NCBI RefSeq assembly: GCF_003626655.1
Contig: NZ_RBAN01000002.1
Span: 124,001-188,000 of the forward strand
Direction: 5' to 3'
DNA: 64,000 bases
Source of the DNA: Micromonospora costi
GTDB lineage: Bacteria > Actinomycetota > Actinomycetes > Mycobacteriales > Micromonosporaceae
The position numbers and the translations under genes were made by a program. Positions 50,312 through 58,271 of the stretch are shown here, one piece after another (positions within the stretch are counted from its first letter, which is position 1; every line of letters begins with the position of its first letter). The notes under the pieces are model-generated. The model was not told the origin of the DNA, did not search any database, and was given only the letters and a program-made list of their open reading frames with translations.

Positions 50312-52997
50312 CGTATGGCGCGAGATGTGTGCGCGGATCGACGAGGCCGACGTCGACGCGCTCGGGGAGACGCTCGCGGGTCTGGACGCCGGCGGGCGGG
50401 CCGCCCTGCTGCCGGCGCTGGAGGCGCACACGCCGACCCATGCCGAGCCGAAGCCGGTCGTGCTGCCCTCGCGTGAGCCCGAGCCGGAGCCGGAGCCGGA
50501 GTTCCCCACGTCGGGCAGCTTCGGTTTCATGATCATGACCGCGCCCGGGCAGGAGATCCCCCGCGACCTCGCCGGGATCCGGGCGCTCATGGCCAGCCAG
50601 CGGTCGCAGAAGCAGGAACGCCAGCGGGGTTTCGAGAAGCAGCGACTGGAGTGGCGGGCCAGCCAAGAGGCCAGAGAGCTGAACGAGCGCCGCCACGCAG
50701 CCCTCGCCATGGCCGTGCTGGCGTGCACTCCCACCATCGCTGACGCGGTCAGGCGGTTGCACCGGCCGTGGTCCGCGGGCCCGCCTCTGCGGGTGTCACC
50801 CGAGATGGTGCCCGGCCTGCTCCGGGTGCGCGGCGCCGATTGGGGTGCCAGCCTGGCCCGGCACCTGCTGCGCCGGTCCGGCTCGCGCATCCGGGGAGCC
50901 GCTCACTGGCCGTTCACGGAGGCGCTCATGCGGGCCGTGGGTGCCGGGCCGCCGGACACGCCCGCGGCCGTGGCGCAGTACGTGGCGATGTGGCGTGGCA
51001 ACTCCTCCCTGGCCGCTCTCCTGGCCGCCGACCCGTGGCTCGACCACGTGGTGCCGTACCTGTTCGACGACGACCGGGTGGCCGCCGCCTTCGTGACCGG
51101 CGTCGCCGGCCGGAACTGGCCGCCGGCCCTGCTCGAGCTGGCCGCCACCGGCCGGATCGACCGGCGAACGCTCATCGCGGGATGCCTGCGCCGGTTGCGC
51201 GCCGGCGGGCGGAAGGGGCTGCTCCAGCCGTACCTCAATCTGCTCGGGCAGCTGGCACCGACCCTCGACGAGTTGGCCGAGCATCGGCAGGAGCTGATCG
51301 GGCTGCTGACCGCGCCGATGTCGACGGTCGCGACCTTCGCGTACACCGCGCTGCGCGACCTGCACCGGGTGTCCGCGCTGCATCCGGCCGCCCTCCTGGA
51401 GATCACCCAGAGCATGCTGTCCCGCCAGGAGAAGACGCTGGTGCGGGCACATGTGAAGTGGCTACGGACGCTTCCGCTCGAGCCGGTGCTGGACGGGCTG
51501 GTGGTGGGACTGTTCCATCCGGTGCCCGAACTCGCCGAACGCACCCTCGACCTCATCGAGAAGGGGCTGCCGACGCTGGCGGAGGACTCCCGGAAGCGGC
51601 TGCGGGCCGAACTGCCGGCGCTCGACGGCACGGTCGCGCACCGGCTGGCCGGGCTGCTCGGCGCCGCGCCGCCCGCTCCCGTTGCCGTTCCCACGCGCGT
51701 CGCGGAGCCGCCGGCGGAGATGCCACCACCTCTGGATCTCGGCGCGCTCGCCAGCGAGTTGACGATCCTGTTCCGCAAGGGCAACGAGGACCCCGTCCGG
51801 CACGAGCTGCTGCTCGACGGGCTGGTGCGGGCGGCGCGGGGCGACCGCGCCGCCGCCGATCGCATACTGAAGCCGATGATCCCGCAGTGGACCGGACCGT
51901 GGCCTTGCGTGGTCGCCGCCGCCACCGGCAGCTACGTGTCGCATGACACGCCGTACCGGGTGGCGGAGCCGCATCCGGTGACGCGCCTTCTGGAACGCCG
52001 GCTCACCGAACTCGCCGAACGGCTACTCAAGGAGCCGCCACCGGCGCTCCTGGCCACGCCGGCCACCGTCGCCGGGCACGTCGATCCCGCCCGAGTGCTC
52101 GACCTGCTACGTAAGGCCGACCACGACGGCTGGCAGCCGGGCCACGCCGACCTGACGCAGGCCATCCTGCGGCTGCCGCGCGAGGTCGACGAGGTCGTCC
52201 AGGCCGGGGCGAGGCGTCTCGTCTCCCCCGCCGGGCGCCGGTTCGCCGCAGCGCTGGCCACCCGAATCGAGCCGCGCACCCGGATGGAGGAGGTCGGCCA
52301 CCAGCCATACCGGTCCGGCCGGGGGATCGCGATCGTGGACCCGGCCGGCCTGCCGGCCGAGCTCGCCGACCCGCTCGGCGCGGTCCAGCGGATCAACTAC
52401 CTCCGGTCGACTGCGGGCCTGGCGCTCTGGCCGATGATCACGCCGTCGCACCGGGAGGTCATGGCCGCGCACCTTCAGCCCTTCGTCGCCGCGGCGGTGG
52501 AGCGAGGCAACATCGCCAGTGGGATCCTCACCGGTCTCGCGAACGCCGACGGCCCGCCCGGCCCGGCGATGTGGTCGACGATGGCGTACGCGCTCGCCAA
52601 CCATCGGCGATCCGTCCGGCTGGCGGCCGGAGACGCGCTCATCGCCCTCGCCGACCGGCCGGACTGGGACAGCGCCGGCATCGGGGCGGAGATCGGTGGA
52701 CTCGCGGCCGCCGGTCGGATCGTGCTGCAGCGGGTCGTCCAGCCGCTGACCGAGGTGCTCAGGGCCGGTGCCCGTGAGGCGGCCTGGCAGGTGACGTCGG
52801 TGGCGCTGCCGATGCTGCTGCCCGCCGGAGCGCGGCCGGGCTTGGCCGACCTGGTCACCCTCGCTGCCGACGCCGCACCCGGCGACCGCCAGGTCGACCT
52901 GCCGGATTTGGCCGCGCTCGCCACCGATCCCCGCCGCAACCGCCTCACCGAGGCCGCCCGGTGGTTCGCCGCCCGCACCGCCGGCGCCAGCGCCTGA
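50304..52997 (+). CDS. DUF6493-family HEAT-like protein
   Basis: 897 residues from GTG 50304. A short N-domain, a Pro/Glu repeat linker (EPEPEPEPEF), then long arrays of helical pairs such as PYLNLLGQLAPTLDELAEHR and TAPMSTVATFAYTALRDLHR, and LRTLPLEPVLDGLVVGLFHP. The C-terminal part has PAMWSTMAYALANHRRSVRL. This fits a HEAT/ARM-like scaffold. It is translationally coupled to the SWIM gene, so the two products probably form a complex. Cellular role unknown. Confidence 0.85.
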   Translation: MSDVWREMCARIDEADVDALGETLAGLDAGGRAALLPALEAHTPTHAEPKPVVLPSREPEPEPEPEFPTSGSFGFMIMTAPGQEIPRDLAGIRALMASQRSQKQERQRGFEKQRLEWRASQEARELNERRHAALAMAVLACTPTIADAVRRLHRPWSAGPPLRVSPEMVPGLLRVRGADWGASLARHLLRRSGSRIRGAAHWPFTEALMRAVGAGPPDTPAAVAQYVAMWRGNSSLAALLAADPWLDHVVPYLFDDDRVAAAFVTGVAGRNWPPALLELAATGRIDRRTLIAGCLRRLRAGGRKGLLQPYLNLLGQLAPTLDELAEHRQELIGLLTAPMSTVATFAYTALRDLHRVSALHPAALLEITQSMLSRQEKTLVRAHVKWLRTLPLEPVLDGLVVGLFHPVPELAERTLDLIEKGLPTLAEDSRKRLRAELPALDGTVAHRLAGLLGAAPPAPVAVPTRVAEPPAEMPPPLDLGALASELTILFRKGNEDPVRHELLLDGLVRAARGDRAAADRILKPMIPQWTGPWPCVVAAATGSYVSHDTPYRVAEPHPVTRLLERRLTELAERLLKEPPPALLATPATVAGHVDPARVLDLLRKADHDGWQPGHADLTQAILRLPREVDEVVQAGARRLVSPAGRRFAAALATRIEPRTRMEEVGHQPYRSGRGIAIVDPAGLPAELADPLGAVQRINYLRSTAGLALWPMITPSHREVMAAHLQPFVAAAVERGNIASGILTGLANADGPPGPAMWSTMAYALANHRRSVRLAAGDALIALADRPDWDSAGIGAEIGGLAAAGRIVLQRVVQPLTEVLRAGAREAAWQVTSVALPMLLPAGARPGLADLVTLAADAAPGDRQVDLPDLAALATDPRRNRLTEAARWFAARTAGASA

Positions 52998-53116
52998 TTC
53001 GTTCCGCGGGATCCGGGCCAGGCCCCCGCCTCGCCGCCATCGGTCAGATGGATGAGCGAACGCCCGGACCCGGAGCGGCCGGTCATGCCGGGCTGCCGGG
53101 GCGTCGGGCCGCAGGC

Positions 53117-53342
53117 CGCTCGCGGCCAGCGCGGCGGTGAACGCGGAAGGGTGCGCCTCGGCGGCGTCCGCGCGCTCCCGCTCGCGGTCGGTGGCGGTGC
53201 GCGCGTCTGTGAGCTGGCGCTGCGGACCGGCGGCACGCGCGTCGGCGTCCCGGGCGCGCTGCTCCAGCTGCCGCGGTTGCTCGCCCAACGCGGTGATCGC
53301 CTCCTCCGCCCGGTCCCGCTCGCCGGTCACGGCGGTGAGCCG
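53117..53342 (-). pseudogene. Coiled-coil protein fragment
   Basis: Frame reads RLTAVTGERDRAEEAITALG then QLEQRARDADARA and DARTATDRERERADAAEAHP, a clear heptad coiled coil of KfrA-like or integrative-element DNA-binding proteins. No start and no continuation after about 53117. Confidence 0.5.
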
Positions 53343-53488
53343 CGCCGCGCCTCGGCGCCCTGGCGGTGCCGCACGTCGTGGGCCTGGCCCCGTCTCGGGC
53401 GACCGCGGTGGCCGCACGGAACGGCCGGGGCGAGGATGTGGACCTCGCCCCGGCCGTGACCATCAGTTCACCGGTGCCGCGGCACCCG

Positions 53489-54097
53489 TCACCTCAGGCG
53501 GTACGCCGTGGGAAGGGTCTGCTTCACGGTGTTGCCCCCGCTGTCGGTCGCGCTGATCCGCAGCCCGACCGCCTCGGCGCCCTGGCTCCGGTGCGGGTGC
53601 TTGATCTCCACGGTGAAGGTGTTCTTTCCCGCGGCCTGGGTGGTCGCCGCCTTCCAGGTCTGGCCGCCGTCGAAGCTGGCCTCGACCCGCAACGAGGTCA
53701 CCGAGGGCGGGGCGGTGAGCCGCTCCTGGTAGTAGCCCACGACCGTGATCCGGTGGGCGACCCCGGCCCGGGCCGTGTTGTCCAGGGCCAGACCGAGGTC
53801 GTACTTCAGGAAGATCAGCGGTTCGGGCCGGCAGGCCGCCATGTTGTTGCCGAGCACGTCGCCCATGCACGGCTGCAACTCCGAGGCGTCCCCTTCGGCC
53901 GGCTTGTCGGAGGTGTACTCCCACACCGTCTTGACCCCGTTGGTCTCCGCCTCGAACGTGTACCGGGCGGATTCCGCCGGCAGGTCGTAGGCGACGATGT
54001 CCCCGCCGACGGAGCAGCCGAGGGCGAACACCGCTGCGGTGACCAGCGCGGCGACCGTACCCTTGCGGCGCCGCGACGACGGCGCGCTCGTGTTCAT
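53489..54097 (-). CDS. Small secreted/lipoprotein-like protein downstream of the subtilase
   Basis: 202 residues from ATG 54097 (AAGGAGA eight bases before it); an ATG at 54130 overlapping the subtilase stop is the alternative. Signal region RRRKGTVAALVTAAVFALGC then SVGGD suggests Sec export and possible lipidation at Cys (lipobox imperfect). The mature part is a beta-sandwich-like domain: ARYTFEAETNGVKTVWEYTS and RVEASFDGGQTWKAATTQAA, then VGLRISATDSGGNTVKQTLP. This SFDGGQTW style also ends many secreted S8 proteases, so it may be a detached C-terminal domain or partner of the adjacent enzyme. Confidence 0.8.
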   Translation of the reverse strand: MNTSAPSSRRRKGTVAALVTAAVFALGCSVGGDIVAYDLPAESARYTFEAETNGVKTVWEYTSDKPAEGDASELQPCMGDVLGNNMAACRPEPLIFLKYDLGLALDNTARAGVAHRITVVGYYQERLTAPPSVTSLRVEASFDGGQTWKAATTQAAGKNTFTVEIKHPHRSQGAEAVGLRISATDSGGNTVKQTLPTAYRLR

Positions 54098-54126
54098 GGC
54101 GTCAGTCTCCTTAGCTGTCTCGACTG

Positions 54127-57100
54127 TCATCGCCGACCTCCGACGAGATCCGCCGTGGCTCCCGACTTGCCGCCGATGCCCCAGGTGAGGTGTACGAGGC
54201 GACGTTCGACCTCGTCGCCGGCCTCGTTGCGCAACGTGAAGCTGCAGGCGGGCGGCTCGCAGGTCGCGGTGCCGAAGTAGTACGTCCCGATGCCCGTGTC
54301 GTTGACGAGCCCGATCATCGCCTGCTGGCCGCCGCCGCTGCCGGTCAGGTAGAAGGTCGGGTAGAAGGTGTCACCCTGCCGGCAGCCCGAGCACAGGTAC
54401 CCGGTCTGCACGGTGAAGCCGGACCTGGTCCGCACCTGCGGCACGGCGCCCGGCACGGTCGGCCCGGTGTTCCAGTGGAGGGTCTTCCGGCCGCTCAGTG
54501 CGACGTCCTGCGTCTCGCCGTGGCTCTGGCCGAGGACAGATTCTCCGGCGTAGTCGGCCCAGGCCGTGTGGAACCGGTTGATGGCGTCGCCCTGCCGCTT
54601 CACGAAGGTGGTCAGCGTCCGCTGCGTGGCCGTGAGCGGCACGTCAAGGGGCACCGCGGCCGGGCCGGACTTGGGCTGCTGCTGCCAGGTGAAGCTGTAG
54701 ATCTCTCCGGGCCGGTCGGCGTGGAGCTGGTGGTCGACCCGGTCGAAGTCCCTCGTCCTGGTCCGGTAGGGCAGGTTCGACGGGATCTGACCGGAGGCGC
54801 CGAACGAGGCGGCGTAGACCGTAGGTGCGGCGCTGCCACCCAGGAGGATCCGGACGTGCCGGGAGTCGCGCTGGAGCCGCTTGATGAGGCCGTCCGCCGC
54901 GTCGTACGACACGCTCACGATCGGCAGCGCGGCGTACGGCTGGACCGCGGGGCAGCTCTGCGGCCCGTCCGTGCACGTGGCGCTCTGGGTGGGGACGACA
55001 CCCAGCGAGGTGAGGCCCGGTGCGGCGACCAGCACACCGACGGCGCCCGCCGCGGCGGCGGCCGCCACCCGTTCGTCCCGCAGCGTGACGAACTCGCAGC
55101 TGGTCGTGCAGATGTCGGTCGGTGTGATCAGCACCAGCTTGCCCCGGGCGTCGACCTTGGCCAGGTCCGCGGCGGACCCGGTGCCCGCGTGGACCACCGG
55201 CACGAGCCCGCGGGTCGCCAGTCGGGGCACCGGGACGACGATGTCACGGCTGACGTCCGTCTCGTTCTCCTGCCACGTCTGCGTTCCCGCCGGGATCGAG
55301 ACGTTCGGGGTGTGGTAGCGGCTGGACAGGCTGAAGGTGGGACCGCCACCAATGACGTTCATGGTGACCACCGGCGTCGCCAGCACGCTGTACGTGTTGT
55401 GGCTGAAGGTGCCGGTGCGCACCTTGTCGGTCGGCAGCGCCCACCAGTTCGGCTCGTCGGCGCCGTACGTTGCCGTGAGCTCCCCCGTCATCCCCCACTC
55501 GCCGGTCGCGGAGAGCCGCTCGAAGTTGGTCACCCCGTCGTAGGTCTCGGTGGCCACCGGGGCGTGCACCTTCAGCGGCTTGAGCTTGCGCAGGTCCACG
55601 GTGACCGTGGTCGCCTTCGTGACGTCCACCTCCGCCACCACCGGTACGGCGGTGTGCCACTCGCCGGCCGCGTCCTGCCACTCGACGACGAACGCGGCCG
55701 AATAGGTGCCGCCGAAGAGCGGCGCGGTCATCGTGTCCGCACCATCCATCGTGACCGGGCCATCGTGCAGCAGCACCTTGTCGTCGACCGGCAGGAAGAT
55801 GGCGTCGCCGTACCGGACGTTGGTGGCGTCCTTCGGGTGGACCACGTTCACCGTCAGGCCGAAGCGCTCGGGCTCGAGGAAGGCGTTGACCCGGGAGGCC
55901 GCGCGCAGCGCACCCGCCGAGTCGCGGGCGTTCACCAGGCCGGTGTAGCGGCCGAACACCCCGTCGGTGCCGAGCACGCGGCCGTCGACCGTCACCGTCA
56001 CCTCGGCCGAGCCCTTGCCGGGCACGGTGACCTCGTCGGCACTGAGGGTGAACAGACCCGCCGGCGCGGGCTGGTCGCCGGCGGAGATCGACGTCGTGAG
56101 GTGCAGCGTGATCGCCTCGTCGGTGTGGTTGGTGTAGGTGACCGTCCTCGTCAGCGGCGAGTGCGGGTACGCCAGCCTGCCGAAGCTGAGGGTCCCGCCC
56201 GCGATGATCGTCGGGTCGACCGCGGTGGCGACGTTCACCCGGCCGACGCCCTGGGCGTAGATGTCGTGCCCGAGGTCGGTGGCGGTGCCCATGAGCAGCG
56301 CCTTGATCTGCTGACCGGTCAGCTCCGGGTGCTGCTGGGCGATGATGGTCGCGGCGCCGGCGACGTGCGGTGTGGCCATCGACGTGCCGCTGGCACTGGT
56401 GTAGTACTCGTCCACCGCCGTACCCATCGACGTGCCGGCGGCCCGGGCCGCCACGATGTCGACACCCGGAGCCGCGATGTCCGGCTTGGCGGCGCCGTCC
56501 CCGATCCGCGGTCCGCGGCTGGAGAAGTCGGCCATCTGGTCTTCCTTGTCGACCGCCGCCACGGTCAGGGCCTCGTCGGCGGCACCGGGAGCGCCGACCG
56601 TCCCGCTCGACGGACCGCTGTTGCCGGCCGCGACCACGAACAGGGTCCCGGTGTCGCGGCTGAGCTGGTTGAGCGCTTCGCTCATCGGGTCGGTCCCGTC
56701 GGTGGCCCCACCACCGATGCTCATGTTCACGACCTTGGCCCCGGAGTTGGCGGCCCACTCCATGCCGGCAATGATCGCGTCGAGTTCGCAGGAACCGCCG
56801 TCGTTGCAGATCTTGCCGACCCGCAGCTGGGCGCCGGGGGCGACGCCCTTACGCAGCCCGTTCGACGCGGCTCCGGTGCCGAGGATCGTGGCCGCCACGT
56901 GGGTGCCGTGTCCGTGCCCGTCCCGGACGCCGTTGGCGTTGCCGCTGAAGTCGACCTCCTCGACGATCTTTCCGGCCACGTCCGGGTGGTTGGGGTCGAT
57001 GCCCGTGTCCAGGACCGCCACGGTCACACCGGTGCCGTCGTACCCGCGGTCCCAGGCGACGGGCGCACCGATCTGCGGTACGGAGGAGTCCAGGCTGATC

Positions 57101-57801
57101 CGGGCCAGCTCGTTGAGCCACACCTTCCGGACCCCTTCCAGCGAGCCGGCGGACCGGGCCGCGGCGGCGCCGGGGCTCGTCTTGCCCCGGACGTCCTGCC
57201 ACCACCGGCCGTCGCCGGCGATGGTCATCGAGCGTCCGCCGATGCTCGGCAGTGCCCGGTCGACGGTCGCCCCGGCGGCCTTCAGCGCTTTGTCGGCCGT
57301 GGCCTTCTCGGTGTAGGTGACGAGCACTGGCACCTCGCCGACCGTGCCGGACGCGGCGAGCATCGCTAGCTTGGTCAGGTCGAACAGCCCCCAGTCGAGC
57401 AGTCCGCTGCCGAGCAACGACAGGGCGTCGTTGGGCACGACGTGCACGACGCCCCTGCGGGTGATGGTGTGGAACACGACGGACGATCCGTCGGGCCGCG
57501 CCGCGCTCTCGGTGTCGCGGACGACCGGCTTACCGTTGGCGTCGATGCCGACGTACACCTTGTCGCCGGTGACCAGCGTCAGCGGGAGGGTCGCGCCGGA
57601 CGCGGCGACGGCCCGCAGCAGGTCGTCGTTCGCGGTGACGGTCACGGTCTGTCTCGGGGGGACATCGGGAAGTGGCGCCTGCCGGGTCTGCTCGGTCGCG
57701 TGTGCCGCCGTGGTCGACATGACCATCGCGAAGATGGTCAAGCCGGCGGTCGTCGCGCCCAAGCGTCGCCCGAAACGCTTACTTGCCGGGCTTCGCCTCA
57801 T
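54127..57801 (-). CDS. Large secreted subtilisin-like (S8) serine protease
   Basis: 1224 residues. Signal peptide LGATTAGLTIFAMVMSTTAA, then a propeptide to about residue 225. The catalytic triad is intact: Asp in TVAVLDTGIDPNHPDVAGKI, His in GHGHGTHVAATILGTG, Ser in SGTSMATPHVAGAATIIAQQ; oxyanion Asn in VVAAGNSGPSSG. After residue 540 there is a Fn3-like region (TYTNHTDEAITLHLTTSISA), a PA-like insert near the C-terminal third (VGVLVAAPGLTSLGV) and a Cys-containing tail (TGYLCSGCRQGDTFYPTFYL). It probably degrades extracellular protein. The ATGA overlap couples it to the downstream lipoprotein-like gene. Confidence 0.93.
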   Translation of the reverse strand: MRRSPASKRFGRRLGATTAGLTIFAMVMSTTAAHATEQTRQAPLPDVPPRQTVTVTANDDLLRAVAASGATLPLTLVTGDKVYVGIDANGKPVVRDTESAARPDGSSVVFHTITRRGVVHVVPNDALSLLGSGLLDWGLFDLTKLAMLAASGTVGEVPVLVTYTEKATADKALKAAGATVDRALPSIGGRSMTIAGDGRWWQDVRGKTSPGAAAARSAGSLEGVRKVWLNELARISLDSSVPQIGAPVAWDRGYDGTGVTVAVLDTGIDPNHPDVAGKIVEEVDFSGNANGVRDGHGHGTHVAATILGTGAASNGLRKGVAPGAQLRVGKICNDGGSCELDAIIAGMEWAANSGAKVVNMSIGGGATDGTDPMSEALNQLSRDTGTLFVVAAGNSGPSSGTVGAPGAADEALTVAAVDKEDQMADFSSRGPRIGDGAAKPDIAAPGVDIVAARAAGTSMGTAVDEYYTSASGTSMATPHVAGAATIIAQQHPELTGQQIKALLMGTATDLGHDIYAQGVGRVNVATAVDPTIIAGGTLSFGRLAYPHSPLTRTVTYTNHTDEAITLHLTTSISAGDQPAPAGLFTLSADEVTVPGKGSAEVTVTVDGRVLGTDGVFGRYTGLVNARDSAGALRAASRVNAFLEPERFGLTVNVVHPKDATNVRYGDAIFLPVDDKVLLHDGPVTMDGADTMTAPLFGGTYSAAFVVEWQDAAGEWHTAVPVVAEVDVTKATTVTVDLRKLKPLKVHAPVATETYDGVTNFERLSATGEWGMTGELTATYGADEPNWWALPTDKVRTGTFSHNTYSVLATPVVTMNVIGGGPTFSLSSRYHTPNVSIPAGTQTWQENETDVSRDIVVPVPRLATRGLVPVVHAGTGSAADLAKVDARGKLVLITPTDICTTSCEFVTLRDERVAAAAAAGAVGVLVAAPGLTSLGVVPTQSATCTDGPQSCPAVQPYAALPIVSVSYDAADGLIKRLQRDSRHVRILLGGSAAPTVYAASFGASGQIPSNLPYRTRTRDFDRVDHQLHADRPGEIYSFTWQQQPKSGPAAVPLDVPLTATQRTLTTFVKRQGDAINRFHTAWADYAGESVLGQSHGETQDVALSGRKTLHWNTGPTVPGAVPQVRTRSGFTVQTGYLCSGCRQGDTFYPTFYLTGSGGGQQAMIGLVNDTGIGTYYFGTATCEPPACSFTLRNEAGDEVERRLVHLTWGIGGKSGATADLVGGRR

Positions 57802-57991
57802 CTCTCGGTCTCCTGCCAGAATTGCGACTACGGATGTGCCGGGTATGGCGTGTGGGCGCGCGTCCTACGAGCGCCCGGAACTCGCGAAGGCTTGTGGCAT
57901 TCGCGGAACGGAGTGGTTCGGCGGCGCGGTCCGGGGGGTGGGACGGTGCCTCTCGCCACTGGCGGTAACGGTCTGACCATGGACCTCCTCG

Positions 57992-58162
57992 CTAGACCGG
58001 TTCGTACTCGCCGCCAGCATCGGCGCCACCCGCAGCCTCTGCGGTCGGGGCGGGTGTCGAAGTGGAGGGCGCTCCTGCCGGTGCCGATTCGTCCTTCGCA
58101 CGGGGTGCCGGTTCGGCCGGGTCACCTGCCGGTTCGGACGTCGGCGGCTCTGCGAACAACAT
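57992..58162 (-). CDS. Possible 56-aa Pro/Ala/Glu-rich small protein
   Basis: From ATG 58162: MLFAEPPTSEPAGDPAEPAP then APSTSTPAPTAEAAGGADAG, ending GEYEPV. Low-complexity, acidic, without a clear ribosome site; it lies between the LAL regulator and the subtilase. Could be spacer read by chance. The rest of 57802-58271 shows no gene. Confidence 0.25.
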   Translation of the reverse strand: MLFAEPPTSEPAGDPAEPAPRAKDESAPAGAPSTSTPAPTAEAAGGADAGGEYEPV

Positions 58163-58271
58163 GGTGACAAGTGTGAATACGAGCTGGCCCGGGCTCGATT
58201 GGTCAGATGCGGGATTTAAAGCGGCGGCCGCTGGCACGCCATTTCTTCGCGTGTGGCGAGGAGGGCGGAAT

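Noticed and set aside
52107..53417. Long minus-strand frame opposite the DUF6493 gene
   Set aside because: Only its first ~75 codons (coiled coil, 53117-53342) look real; the rest is antisense read-through.
54190..57369. 1059-codon plus-strand open frame
   Set aside because: Antisense to the subtilase with its full catalytic triad; composition is Arg/Gly/Val-rich shadow translation without motifs.
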